Positions 33,315 through 41,965 of a stretch of DNA of 64,000 bases are shown here, piece after piece. The stretch spans positions 2,790,001 to 2,854,000 of the forward strand of contig NZ_CP139487.1 of the NCBI RefSeq assembly GCF_034259205.1, in the 5' to 3' direction. The notes beneath the pieces were generated by a model. That model made no database searches and had not been told where the DNA came from. It worked only from the letters and a program-made list of their open reading frames with translations. This DNA is from Peredibacter starrii (lineage in GTDB: Bacteria > Bdellovibrionota > Bacteriovoracia > Bacteriovoracales > Bacteriovoracaceae). Position numbers and translations under genes: made by a program. The stretch's first letter is position 1, and each line of letters begins with the position of its first letter.

Positions 33315-36206
33315 TCAATTCATTTCGTAGTTTCTAATCACCCAGGCGTTGTCTTCCAAACAAAGGAATACAAACTCATGGGTTCCACTATGTGCGGAAT
33401 AAACCGGGTTTAAGGCCTTACAGTTTGAAGGAACAACGATTGAGTTTCTGACACTCGCCACCAACTCTCCATTCTGTTCTTCAAAAAGATAAATCCTGTT
33501 CCCAGTCATCGCAGTTGAGTCCACATAAAGGGCCGGACTCAAAGTTCCATTTCTCTTATAAGTCACCGGAAAATACATTTCCGATAAAAACTTCTGAGAC
33601 AAGAAACTGTAACGAAGTTTTGGTCGTGTCGTGCGTTTTGAGATATTCCCAGTGGTCACAGCAATAAGCTCTTCACGGCTTTGGAAAACGGTAAAACGAT
33701 TCTGACCTTTCTCAAAGCTCGCGATGTGACCTGCGATAAGATCTGACTCAGTTTCGTGCTTGAAGATAAATTCATTCACCTGAGACTCTCCACGAGTCGC
33801 CACTAGTTTGGCCCTTGTGCGGTCATAGATATTAAAGAACACTTCACCATTAACCGAAAGACCATTAGCATCCACGGTTAAAAGCGGATCTACTGATTCT
33901 GGTTCAAGGACCAGTTGTGGAAGTTTAGCTCCATGAGTATTTGATCCCACAACAAATGAGTGAATGAAGAGCTGACGTTTTGTTCCAAGACCTACCGATA
34001 CTAACGCTCTAATTTGACCTTTTTCAGCATCAGTTTTAGATGTCGGCATGATTTGTTCAACTTCAACTGTATCAAACCACTTACTCTTAAGTTCAGTTTT
34101 GAGTGCTTCTTCCCAAACTTTTGTCGTAAGAGAGCGGACTCTTAAAGTCGAATCACTCATTGGTTCAAGATAATAAAGACGGTTCTTACGAGTCATATCT
34201 TGTTTGTCCCAAGAAGTCAGAACCTGATCAACTAATGGTAATTGTCCTTCAGTGAAGAAGGCCGGAACCAGGATTTTACCAAGGGTCCCGTGATTTAACT
34301 TAATGAATGAAAGATCATTCATACTCGCGAGGAAAAGGTCCAGGTTAAGTTTTACATCTTGAAATGACGGCCAAAGAGGTTTTAGTTCTTCATTATAGAA
34401 TGAAAACACAAAAAAGCGTTTTCCATCTTTCTCAGCAAGCGTGTGAACGAGATAGTCTTCCTTACCATCAAGGTTTAAATCTACACGGATAAAGTTCACT
34501 AGGTTCAGAGCATCGTTCACCAAAATAAGATTTGGGGCCTGAACATATTTATCACCCTTGCGACTAAAGAGAGTCAGCTCAAGCTTCTTTGTATCACCAG
34601 AGAGAATACGACGCATGAAGAACTCATGCTTGTCTGATTGAATAACAGATTCAACAGTTGAGAGAAGAGAATTGATCTCTCCATTTCGAATTGCACCAAC
34701 CGGAAGTGGTTTATCCAGGAAAGCAAATGTGCTCTTCTTAAACTTCGCTTCTTGAGTTACGTCACGAGCAACAGGGATCTCATTTAGAAACGAGCGCTTC
34801 TCTCCATTGGTTTCAATCGTGATCTTAATGTCCACACTACTCTCTAGTGAGAAGTCATTAAGCTTCACATTGAAAAGAAGATCTTTAAACTCACCCTGGC
34901 GAAGACTTGGAATCGTTTGAGTTTCTGAATCAATTGAAATTGATTTTGAAAGACTCTCAACTCTCACAATGACTTCATTACTAAGCACACCAAAATTACG
35001 AACCGGAATTGCGACCTTCGTATCAGAACTTCCCACGCGGAAAGTAATCTGACGAATTCTTTTTAAAATCGGACGAACCACTGAAGAAGTCACTTCTTGA
35101 TTAACAATGTCCCAAGTGATGTCACCACCGGCGGTATACTTTTTCTTATCCGGGTTCGGCTCGGCCTGATAGATACGTGCGAAGACTTCATCAATCTTGA
35201 TCTCTTTATTGCGCGCCTTCAACGCTGCCACAAGACCTGCGACAAACGGGGCCGCCTGAGAAGTTCCTGAACGAAGTTCATAGCCAGGAACCGCGAAAAA
35301 ATCTGGCTCTAAGAACAGAGGATTAAGTCCTAAGATACTCTCCCCTGGGGCCACACCATCAACGTGACCACCGTAGTTTGAGAAACCGGCATAATCACCA
35401 TTAATCGTTGAGGCCGCAATACAAACAACACCATCATAAGCACACGGGAAAAGTGGTTCTGCGGAATTGTTATTTCCTGCCGCTGCTACGATCACCACTC
35501 CTTGGGAAAGAGCATAGTTAACGGCATCACGAAGGGTCTTCGTTTCCATCGAACGTGGCCATCCAAGACTCATGTTGATGACGTCCGCGCCGTTATCAAC
35601 AGCGTAGATGATCCCTCTGGCAAAAGATTCAGCACTCGAGACCTGAGAGTCTGAGTCAGAGTCCTTCATGACCTTCACTGGCATAATCAGAGCATTCGGA
35701 ACCACCCCAACCATACCGAGACCATTGTTAGCGGCAGCGATGATCCCGGCAATGTGTGTGCCGTGTCCATCAATGTCACTTGGGTCCTTGGCCTCATCAG
35801 AGTCCATGGCCTCAGTAAAGTTCCATCCGTGGCAGTCACCCGCTAGCTTGTTACCATCGTTATCTACCTTTGGATCCTTTCCGCATTCTGCTTCGTTCTT
35901 CCAAAGATTCCCTTGAAGTTCCGGATGGGTGAGATCCACGCCTGAGTCCAGAACGGCAACGATTGGTCGATTGCTGAATTTATTATTAATCAGCGATCGA
36001 TAGCCAATGTCCTTATTGGCCACGCCTTGCATCGGTAAATTATGAATATCGTCTTTCTCACGAATCAGGGTCTGTCCCTGGTTCACAAGGCCCCATTGAT
36101 AGGCAAAGAGTTCGTCTTCAACCAGACGCTCTGATTTATCCACTGGGATGATCACCGCTTGCGCAGCAAATGATGTGAGGAGGAAGGCGTATAATAATTT
36201 TTTCAT
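33315..36206 (-). CDS. Exported subtilisin-family (S8) serine protease with large C-terminal region
   Basis: 963 residues with a signal peptide (cleavage near AAQA-V). The catalytic triad is complete: D87 in VAVLDSGVDLTHPE, H148 in DGHGTHIAG and S316 in SGTSQAAP; the oxyanion Asn lies in AAAGNNNS. The protease domain spans ~60-360. The remaining ~600 residues are beta-rich and include RVDLNLDGKEDYLVH, a VCBS/FG-GAP-like calcium loop. It starts 1 nt after the stop of a 1021-residue exported protein, so the two form one operon. A predatory or scavenging protease is plausible. Confidence 0.92.
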   Translation of the reverse strand: MKKLLYAFLLTSFAAQAVIIPVDKSERLVEDELFAYQWGLVNQGQTLIREKDDIHNLPMQGVANKDIGYRSLINNKFSNRPIVAVLDSGVDLTHPELQGNLWKNEAECGKDPKVDNDGNKLAGDCHGWNFTEAMDSDEAKDPSDIDGHGTHIAGIIAAANNGLGMVGVVPNALIMPVKVMKDSDSDSQVSSAESFARGIIYAVDNGADVINMSLGWPRSMETKTLRDAVNYALSQGVVIVAAAGNNNSAEPLFPCAYDGVVCIAASTINGDYAGFSNYGGHVDGVAPGESILGLNPLFLEPDFFAVPGYELRSGTSQAAPFVAGLVAALKARNKEIKIDEVFARIYQAEPNPDKKKYTAGGDITWDIVNQEVTSSVVRPILKRIRQITFRVGSSDTKVAIPVRNFGVLSNEVIVRVESLSKSISIDSETQTIPSLRQGEFKDLLFNVKLNDFSLESSVDIKITIETNGEKRSFLNEIPVARDVTQEAKFKKSTFAFLDKPLPVGAIRNGEINSLLSTVESVIQSDKHEFFMRRILSGDTKKLELTLFSRKGDKYVQAPNLILVNDALNLVNFIRVDLNLDGKEDYLVHTLAEKDGKRFFVFSFYNEELKPLWPSFQDVKLNLDLFLASMNDLSFIKLNHGTLGKILVPAFFTEGQLPLVDQVLTSWDKQDMTRKNRLYYLEPMSDSTLRVRSLTTKVWEEALKTELKSKWFDTVEVEQIMPTSKTDAEKGQIRALVSVGLGTKRQLFIHSFVVGSNTHGAKLPQLVLEPESVDPLLTVDANGLSVNGEVFFNIYDRTRAKLVATRGESQVNEFIFKHETESDLIAGHIASFEKGQNRFTVFQSREELIAVTTGNISKRTTRPKLRYSFLSQKFLSEMYFPVTYKRNGTLSPALYVDSTAMTGNRIYLFEEQNGELVASVRNSIVVPSNCKALNPVYSAHSGTHEFVFLCLEDNAWVIRNYEMN

Positions 36207-36207
36207 A

Positions 36208-39200
36208 TTAGATCAACCTCGTCATCATCCAGTAGATGAAGAATTCACCTTCAATCATCTCAGACTGGCGTTGTACCTGAACCACTGGGCCCAGAATATT
36301 TGAAGAACCAAATTCACCTAGAGAGTTCGATACAATGGCCTTATCACCATCTTCATCACCCTCCCGGAATCCATCAATTCTTGAATTCATATAAATGTTT
36401 TCTTCCCCACCCATGAGAGCAATCATGCCCTTGAGGTTTACTTTCAGTTCCGCTTGAGACAGGGCCTTCAAGAGATATTTATTGGCCTTAACTGAATCAC
36501 CCTTCTCTTCATACTTTCTAAAACGGGTCAGGAAGCGGATAAACTTATCAACACCTGTATCCGCATCTTCAACCGTCGCAGGATTAATCATGAGATTCTT
36601 CTGCTGCATATTCTCGCGGAAGATCTGCTTAATCTGATCATCCTTCATTGAAAGAAGCGTCTCGATACCGTTCTTATAGAAGAAGATATTAAGCGAGATG
36701 TTGTACATAAAGATGCGACGAGTATCGTTCAACACCGGAGCATTGAAAAAGTCGAATCGGTAACGCTGTTTCATATCATCAAGAATCTTCTCGGCCTTCT
36801 TACGGTCAATACTCCAACCGTTGTAGATGCGAGAGAGCTTAACGAATGGCTCAATCTTCTTACCAGTTTGGGTCAGCTCTTCATCAAGAGTCAGGTATCT
36901 TGTTTCCCCAGAACCTTTATAAGAGTAACCAGGGTTACTACCACCCTCTGATAATCCCGCCTTTCTTTCAAAAATCAGATTTACCCAGTGAGAGATCAAC
37001 TGATTCACATAAGACTGATAGTTTTTCCCTTTCGTAATACCGTGGTACTGACGACGGAAGAATCGCTCATCACCCTTTGGATTCGTGACTGAAATATTGG
37101 TTGAAGAATTCAACCACTGCCACTGCCAGAAAAAGAGCTTCATCTGAGGAGACTGCTCTTTAAAGTTGTGCTTTAAGATGAAAGGCTTGCCCTTTTCATC
37201 TTCTTCAATGTCACGAGTTGATGAAGACACGATTGCACGACGAAGAAGTGAAGCGTTTTTAATCACATCCGGATTTTTAGCGTTCAGATTTAACTGGTAG
37301 AATTTCACACGAGCGTGACCCGCCGATTTCTTATAGCTCACATCCAGAACTGGAATAAGTGAATCAAGCGTGAAGCTCAGACCAAACGAACCAACATTTC
37401 CTAGATCGCGGTAGATTTGGAAAGTATCGGCCGTTTTTCTATGAACATGGAAGCGTGAAACAACCTGATGCCCTGGAGAAAGAGCCACCGAAGCGGTGAT
37501 GAACTTCTCATAACCCGCGCCAACTTTAGCACCGGCATAGGTCGCAAGTGAGTCAGTGATAAGGATCGACTCCCCCACATCCATTGAATCTTTAAATGGC
37601 TTCAGGGCCTCTTCGATCTTGGCCACACGAGTTTCTTCAGAGGCATTTGGGTCAAGAGCAATCGTGGCAGCACTGTGAAGTTTCTGGCCATAATCACGCT
37701 GAACCAGCGGAATCATGATGTTCTTAAATGGGTATTTGAGCGACTTCTGAATACTCGTTACCGGACGAAGGTGAGCATAAGTTCTCATCATGAGAGCTTC
37801 ACCACTGGCGTAAGCATTAAGCGGAGTCGGAAGACCCATAACACCCACGAAAGCACCGGCACCAACGGCAACACCGACAGTGTCCACCAGTTGAACCAGG
37901 TTATCAGTACCAAGATAAGTACCAGTTACGAGATTTCGCGAAAGAATCAACTGGCCACGGAAAGTTGGGAATATCCAACTTTTAAGTGGAAGCTCTTCAG
38001 GAAGCTGCTTTCCGACTGAATCGGCGATGACTTTATTGACTTGTTCCTGGAACTTTTCGTTATTAATTTTTTGAATGTCTGTGCCTAGGAATGGAAGTTG
38101 GTTAATCTGAGCAACTACCAGGTCCAGAAGTGTTGAAATCCCACGGGACTTCAAAAACGAGCGCATTTCAGAATCAGCAAGTGGAGAATCAGGGTCACCA
38201 TATGCAAAACGGCTGGCGTATCCTGGCCAGTTTTGTTGAGTGAGTTTTCCGTTCACCAGCTCCACACCATTAGAGATATTTGAATCAACTTTAAGTTCAT
38301 CTGCGTCCACTTTAAAAAGCTTCATCGCCGAGTTACGGCGAGAGATAAGCTTCTCTACCAGAATCATCTGAACCGCTTTAGGAATATGAGTTGAATCAAC
38401 GATCTCTTTCCAATCTTCGCGAGTAAGTTTTTCGATACGACGAGAAATCCAACGAGCGTCGTCCCAAGTACACTGGAACTCTGGAAGTTGATCATGGAAA
38501 AGCGCAATCCCGTTACCGTCTTTTACCCCTACGTTCCAACGAAGCATATTCACACTTTCAGTCAGGTTAACAATCGAAAGCGGAACCGCCAGAGATGATA
38601 AGAGACGACGGCTTTGAATCATGTCTGACGTCACACCAACCGCGAGGTTATAGATAGTGTGGTTTGAATCCATGATCACCAGATCTTGAAGAAGAAGTTT
38701 ATTGTCTTCTAACTCTTCAATCACCCAGTTTTTAGCAGCACCAGCAAAGGCCACGTTTTCTAAGTAAGAAGTGAAGCCTTTCTTATCTGCCTCATTCTTA
38801 AACTTAATGATGACTCTTGGAAGGTATTTAATGTCCGGAATCTGATAACCAATTTTACGAAGTAAACTCTTCGCAAGAAGTACCGAGTGCACGTTCTTAG
38901 AAAGCATCATCGTATAGAGCTTTCCGTCTCCCCCATTCGTAATGTTGAATCGGAAAATACCTGATGGTGAAAGCACTGGTGAGTGATAGCTCACTTCATC
39001 CATATCAATCACAGGGTTCTTATCTAGCGGAAGCGATTTTACAAAAGTATCTTTCCAGAGATCAGAACTCTCCTCTGGATTTAATGTAGAAATATCAAAG
39101 CGACCTTTGGAGTCTTCACGAAGCTTATGGACCTCGTCTGGCATCAGGAGTTTTCCATGGCGAGTGAGATCCACTGCCGGATCGTTCATGTATCGATCAG

Positions 39201-39273
39201 GAATGGTTCCCTTGTCCTGAGCAAAGACCCAGGCCGACCATAAGAGAACTAAGAGCAGCGCCAAACGCTTCAT
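36208..39273 (-). CDS. Exported protein of unknown function (1021 aa), operon partner of the subtilase
   Basis: The signal peptide is MKRLALLLVLLWSAWVFA. The mature part is mixed alpha/beta with no cysteine-rich, repeat or catalytic motif that I recognise. A Gly/Ala-rich hydrophobic stretch (LVDTVGVAVGAGAFVGVMGLPTP, near 460) could insert into a membrane or pack a helical hairpin. Its stop lies 1 nt before the subtilase ATG. It could be a substrate, chaperone or outer-membrane partner of the protease; nothing in the sequence decides this. Confidence 0.7.
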   Translation of the reverse strand: MKRLALLLVLLWSAWVFAQDKGTIPDRYMNDPAVDLTRHGKLLMPDEVHKLREDSKGRFDISTLNPEESSDLWKDTFVKSLPLDKNPVIDMDEVSYHSPVLSPSGIFRFNITNGGDGKLYTMMLSKNVHSVLLAKSLLRKIGYQIPDIKYLPRVIIKFKNEADKKGFTSYLENVAFAGAAKNWVIEELEDNKLLLQDLVIMDSNHTIYNLAVGVTSDMIQSRRLLSSLAVPLSIVNLTESVNMLRWNVGVKDGNGIALFHDQLPEFQCTWDDARWISRRIEKLTREDWKEIVDSTHIPKAVQMILVEKLISRRNSAMKLFKVDADELKVDSNISNGVELVNGKLTQQNWPGYASRFAYGDPDSPLADSEMRSFLKSRGISTLLDLVVAQINQLPFLGTDIQKINNEKFQEQVNKVIADSVGKQLPEELPLKSWIFPTFRGQLILSRNLVTGTYLGTDNLVQLVDTVGVAVGAGAFVGVMGLPTPLNAYASGEALMMRTYAHLRPVTSIQKSLKYPFKNIMIPLVQRDYGQKLHSAATIALDPNASEETRVAKIEEALKPFKDSMDVGESILITDSLATYAGAKVGAGYEKFITASVALSPGHQVVSRFHVHRKTADTFQIYRDLGNVGSFGLSFTLDSLIPVLDVSYKKSAGHARVKFYQLNLNAKNPDVIKNASLLRRAIVSSSTRDIEEDEKGKPFILKHNFKEQSPQMKLFFWQWQWLNSSTNISVTNPKGDERFFRRQYHGITKGKNYQSYVNQLISHWVNLIFERKAGLSEGGSNPGYSYKGSGETRYLTLDEELTQTGKKIEPFVKLSRIYNGWSIDRKKAEKILDDMKQRYRFDFFNAPVLNDTRRIFMYNISLNIFFYKNGIETLLSMKDDQIKQIFRENMQQKNLMINPATVEDADTGVDKFIRFLTRFRKYEEKGDSVKANKYLLKALSQAELKVNLKGMIALMGGEENIYMNSRIDGFREGDEDGDKAIVSNSLGEFGSSNILGPVVQVQRQSEMIEGEFFIYWMMTRLI

Positions 39274-39418
39274 AAGCTATCCTTTAATAAGATTATGAGC
39301 AGTATAGGTGTTGGCCTAACTCCGCAGAAGGTTGCGTGTAAGAAGGTTACTGGCCGTCAAAAGTTTAGACAGTGGCCTTGCATTCAAGTTTTTTTCTTGA
39401 GTACCCGACAAGGAGACT

Positions 39419-41632
39419 ATGAAAAACTCAATTATCCTGTTGTTTTTAATGCTTCTCCCGACGCTGACTTTTGCTGGTCTCATCGATGATCCCTTGTTGA
39501 AGAACTGGAATGTGGTCATGAAGGGCTCAAAAGGTGGGAATACTATTGAGAGCTTTGAGCGCAAAATCTACACCCCTTACTCTCGTTATACCGTTGCTCA
39601 GATTACAAATACTGAACTTCATTTTGAAGGACCCAAGACTCCGGATGCAGTTCGTGAGTTCCTTTCAAAAGAATTTAAGCTCGTGGGTCTTCAAGAAAAG
39701 AGCATTGAAGGTGCCCATCGTTTTGAAGGATATCGCCAGGACATCAACCGTCAGGTGGTAGTGTTTGTGTCTTTCAATAAATCAAAGATCAAAGTTTCAT
39801 CGGGCTTCTTCCGTCCAACTTATGGCCGTGTAGTGGCCCTGGAAGTGGAACTCCTTCACCGAAAATATCATAAGCTCACGGGATCAGTGTCTCACTCCCC
39901 TGTCTTTAAACTTCTAAATCCTTTTATTAATGAGGCCTACGCCCAAACCGATTGTACCAAGTGCGCAGGGAATCCAATGTGTCTTCTTCTCTGTCGTTCA
40001 GGTAATACTGGCACAGGAGGAAACTCTGGTCTTCTTTCTGGTCTGGATTTAAGTGGAATTCAAAACGAGCTCAGTAACGCCAACACTCAACTCACGGCCA
40101 TTAACGCTAACGTCGGTGCAGTTAATACAAATCTCTCTGGAGTAAACGCCAACTGGGGCAATACCAACATTCAAATTGGTAATGCTAATACCAATTGGGC
40201 CAACACCAATACGCAAATCGGAAACCTAAACGGCACGATCAATACTCAGATCGGTAACTTTAATAACAATCACGCAGACACCAATACTCAACTGGCCGAG
40301 GCCAATAAAAATATCGCCAATCTCACCAATGTCGCTGACAAGCGAGCCGGTGAGGCCCTGCAGGAATCACAGGCCTGGAGAGCAATGACGGAAAAAGAAT
40401 CTCAGGAATGGCGAGCTCTCGCAAAAGAGCAAACTGACCGAGGTCTGGCAGTCGCCGAGAAGATGGCCGATCCAAACCACCTTTTCAAAATGGCCACGTA
40501 CAGTGCGGCCGGTGCTGTTCTGGGTGCCAGTGTCGCCAACCTTGCAATTAGTGGTGTGACCACTGCCGTTTCCTTTCTTTATAAATGGGCAACTGGTGAG
40601 TTAAAAGAAATGAAACAGAACGAACTCTTACGCGAGTTTTCTTTGGCGATGAAAGTTTATGAAGACAGTTCAAAAATTTCAAAAGGCCTGGAGTTAAGTA
40701 TTGATTCGGCCTTGGCGAACATGGCCCTTCATAAAAAGTTCCAACTTGAGAACTCCGAAGTGCTCGCGAATATTCAAAAGTATATTCTCGAAACAGAATT
40801 TCAAATTGAAGACGCAAAGAAGAACCGCTGTGTGGAAGAACTTATTCCTCTTAACCAGAAGCTCGTTGAATTTCACAGTTTGGCGAAGATCCTGGACATG
40901 GCCGATCCACAGAAGAAAATGTGTCTCGACTTAAAAGAGTTGTTCAGAAAACTCGCCCAGGTGGAAGGTGTGCTACAAAACGCTCGCCCTAACCTTCTAA
41001 AAGCAGAAGAGGCCCTAAACTGGCAAATTGCCCGCGACCAAAACGATGGCGCTGAGATTCTGGAAGACATTCGTAAGGGCAAACTTTCAAAAGAAGTTAA
41101 GAATACCCAAGACAAACAACGTGAAGAGCTTTACGAGCGTAACAAAAAAGACACCGAGGAACTCACTAAAGATGTCGTGGAAGATTGCCGCGATTCATTC
41201 CGCGTGTTTGATCATGACATTAAGAAAGCAGATCTTAAAAAGTATTGTGAATCGCTTCTAACTGATAAGGCCGCACCGACTCCAGAAGGTCTGGTCAAGG
41301 CCCTGCCTCAGCTGAACGATAAGCAGAGACAACAAATCATGCGTGAGTTTAAGAAGAAGTATGTTCAGTTAGGAATTGATAAAGTCGCTGCTTACGAAAA
41401 ACAGCGTAAGGAATTGTTCTCTGATTTTGAAAAAGAATCTGCCCGTCACCACGAAGAAATCTCAAATTTAAAAGACCGTGTTCAGATGGATCCAAGAATC
41501 GCCCTGAATGAAATGAAGGCCATTAATGAGTTCGTTGAAAAACTCATGAAAGAGCAGGCCTACATTTATTCAGATGGAATGCGTGTGAAGAAGGCCCAGT
41601 TTGAAGAGGCCTGTCAGTCCCTATCGGAATGA
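39419..41632 (+). CDS. Exported protein with Asn/Thr heptad-repeat rod, glycine-zipper hydrophobic segment and coiled coils
   Basis: 737 residues; the signal peptide ends near LTFA-G and ACAAGGAGACT precedes the ATG. Residues ~25-150 form a beta-rich N-domain, then four Cys (TDCTKCAGNPMCLLLC, 177-192). From ~211 to ~305 there is a strict seven-residue pattern in which a large hydrophobic residue (L, V, W, I, F) recurs every seventh position among N and T (NTNWAN, TNTQIGN). A hydrophobic Gly/Ala-rich segment follows (YSAAGAVLGASVANLAISGV, 361-380), and the last ~330 residues are Lys/Glu-rich coiled coil. The design recalls trimeric stalks or membrane-inserting rods. No family is recognised. 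Confidence 0.75.
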   Translation: MKNSIILLFLMLLPTLTFAGLIDDPLLKNWNVVMKGSKGGNTIESFERKIYTPYSRYTVAQITNTELHFEGPKTPDAVREFLSKEFKLVGLQEKSIEGAHRFEGYRQDINRQVVVFVSFNKSKIKVSSGFFRPTYGRVVALEVELLHRKYHKLTGSVSHSPVFKLLNPFINEAYAQTDCTKCAGNPMCLLLCRSGNTGTGGNSGLLSGLDLSGIQNELSNANTQLTAINANVGAVNTNLSGVNANWGNTNIQIGNANTNWANTNTQIGNLNGTINTQIGNFNNNHADTNTQLAEANKNIANLTNVADKRAGEALQESQAWRAMTEKESQEWRALAKEQTDRGLAVAEKMADPNHLFKMATYSAAGAVLGASVANLAISGVTTAVSFLYKWATGELKEMKQNELLREFSLAMKVYEDSSKISKGLELSIDSALANMALHKKFQLENSEVLANIQKYILETEFQIEDAKKNRCVEELIPLNQKLVEFHSLAKILDMADPQKKMCLDLKELFRKLAQVEGVLQNARPNLLKAEEALNWQIARDQNDGAEILEDIRKGKLSKEVKNTQDKQREELYERNKKDTEELTKDVVEDCRDSFRVFDHDIKKADLKKYCESLLTDKAAPTPEGLVKALPQLNDKQRQQIMREFKKKYVQLGIDKVAAYEKQRKELFSDFEKESARHHEEISNLKDRVQMDPRIALNEMKAINEFVEKLMKEQAYIYSDGMRVKKAQFEEACQSLSE

Positions 41633-41749
41633 TATGGACTGACCGTCAAAGACAATCGGTTCTTGCTTATCTGTATTAACTGATTTGTGTGAATAACTAG
41701 CGCAAGAAACAAGTGAAAGAGACATCAATAACACCATAAAATAAGACAT
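41621..41749 (-). CDS. 42-residue micro-lipoprotein under a manganese riboswitch
   Basis: ATG at 41749 is preceded by a strong GAGGAGG at an ideal distance. The product begins MSYFMVLLMSLSLVSC, a lipoprotein signal with lipobox LVS-C16, leaving a 27-residue mature peptide (ending DGQSISFR) with mixed charge. The end overlaps the end of the converging heptad-repeat gene by 12 nt. A yybP-ykoY riboswitch closes 23 nt upstream of the ATG. I know of no family. Expression would be expected to respond to manganese. Confidence 0.72.
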   Translation of the reverse strand: MSYFMVLLMSLSLVSCASYSHKSVNTDKQEPIVFDGQSISFR

Positions 41750-41772
41750 AGAATCCTCCTCGTCTTAGTTTG

Positions 41773-41858
41773 TATGGTCTTGCTCGTTATTTTCCGGCCG
41801 GGGTTACCCCGTGCTGACGACCTAGAAAACTTCGTTCTGAAGTGAGCTACTCCCCATA
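41773..41858 (-). ncRNA. yybP-ykoY manganese riboswitch
   Basis: On the minus strand the element is closed by P1 TATGG (41858-41854) with CCATA (41777-41773). Inside it are the family's conserved blocks in the right order: GGGGAGTAGC, hairpin ACTTC/GAAGT, GTCGTCA, hairpin GGGG-TAA-CCCC followed by GGCC, and AGCAAGACC before the closing strand. This agrees with the known yybP-ykoY aptamer, in which GGGGAGUAGC, GUCGUCA and GCAAGACC frame the Mn2+ site. Members usually control mntP, TerC-like exporters or P-type ATPases. Here the 42-residue lipoprotein is immediately downstream. Confidence 0.85.
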
Positions 41859-41870
41859 TTAAGAAAGACG

Positions 41871-41899
41871 ATTATGGACTGAAATCTGTGACGAATAAA
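41871..41899 (-). promoter_or_regulatory. Promoter of the riboswitch transcript
   Basis: TTTATT, a 17-nt spacer and CATAAT (5/6). Transcription would start about 5-6 nt before the riboswitch P1 stem, as expected for a riboswitch leader. Confidence 0.5.
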
Positions 41900-41915
41900 A
41901 TTGAAAATTTCGATA

Positions 41916-41940
41916 GGGATATAAAGAAAATCTATATCCC
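41916..41940 (-). terminator. Hairpin after ilvA
   Basis: GGGATATA / TATATCCC, a perfect 8-bp stem with a 9-nt loop 25 nt after the ilvA stop. The tail (TATCGAAATTTTC) is only moderately T-rich. Confidence 0.45.
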
Positions 41941-41965
41941 CCATCAAATTACGGCTATTTAGTCT

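Noticed and set aside
41634-41882. TATGGACTGA repeated at 41634-41643 and 41873-41882 flanking the riboswitch unit, possibly a target-site duplication
   Set aside because: Ten bases, no transposase or inverted ends between them; chance or part of promoter and coding sequence is enough to explain it.
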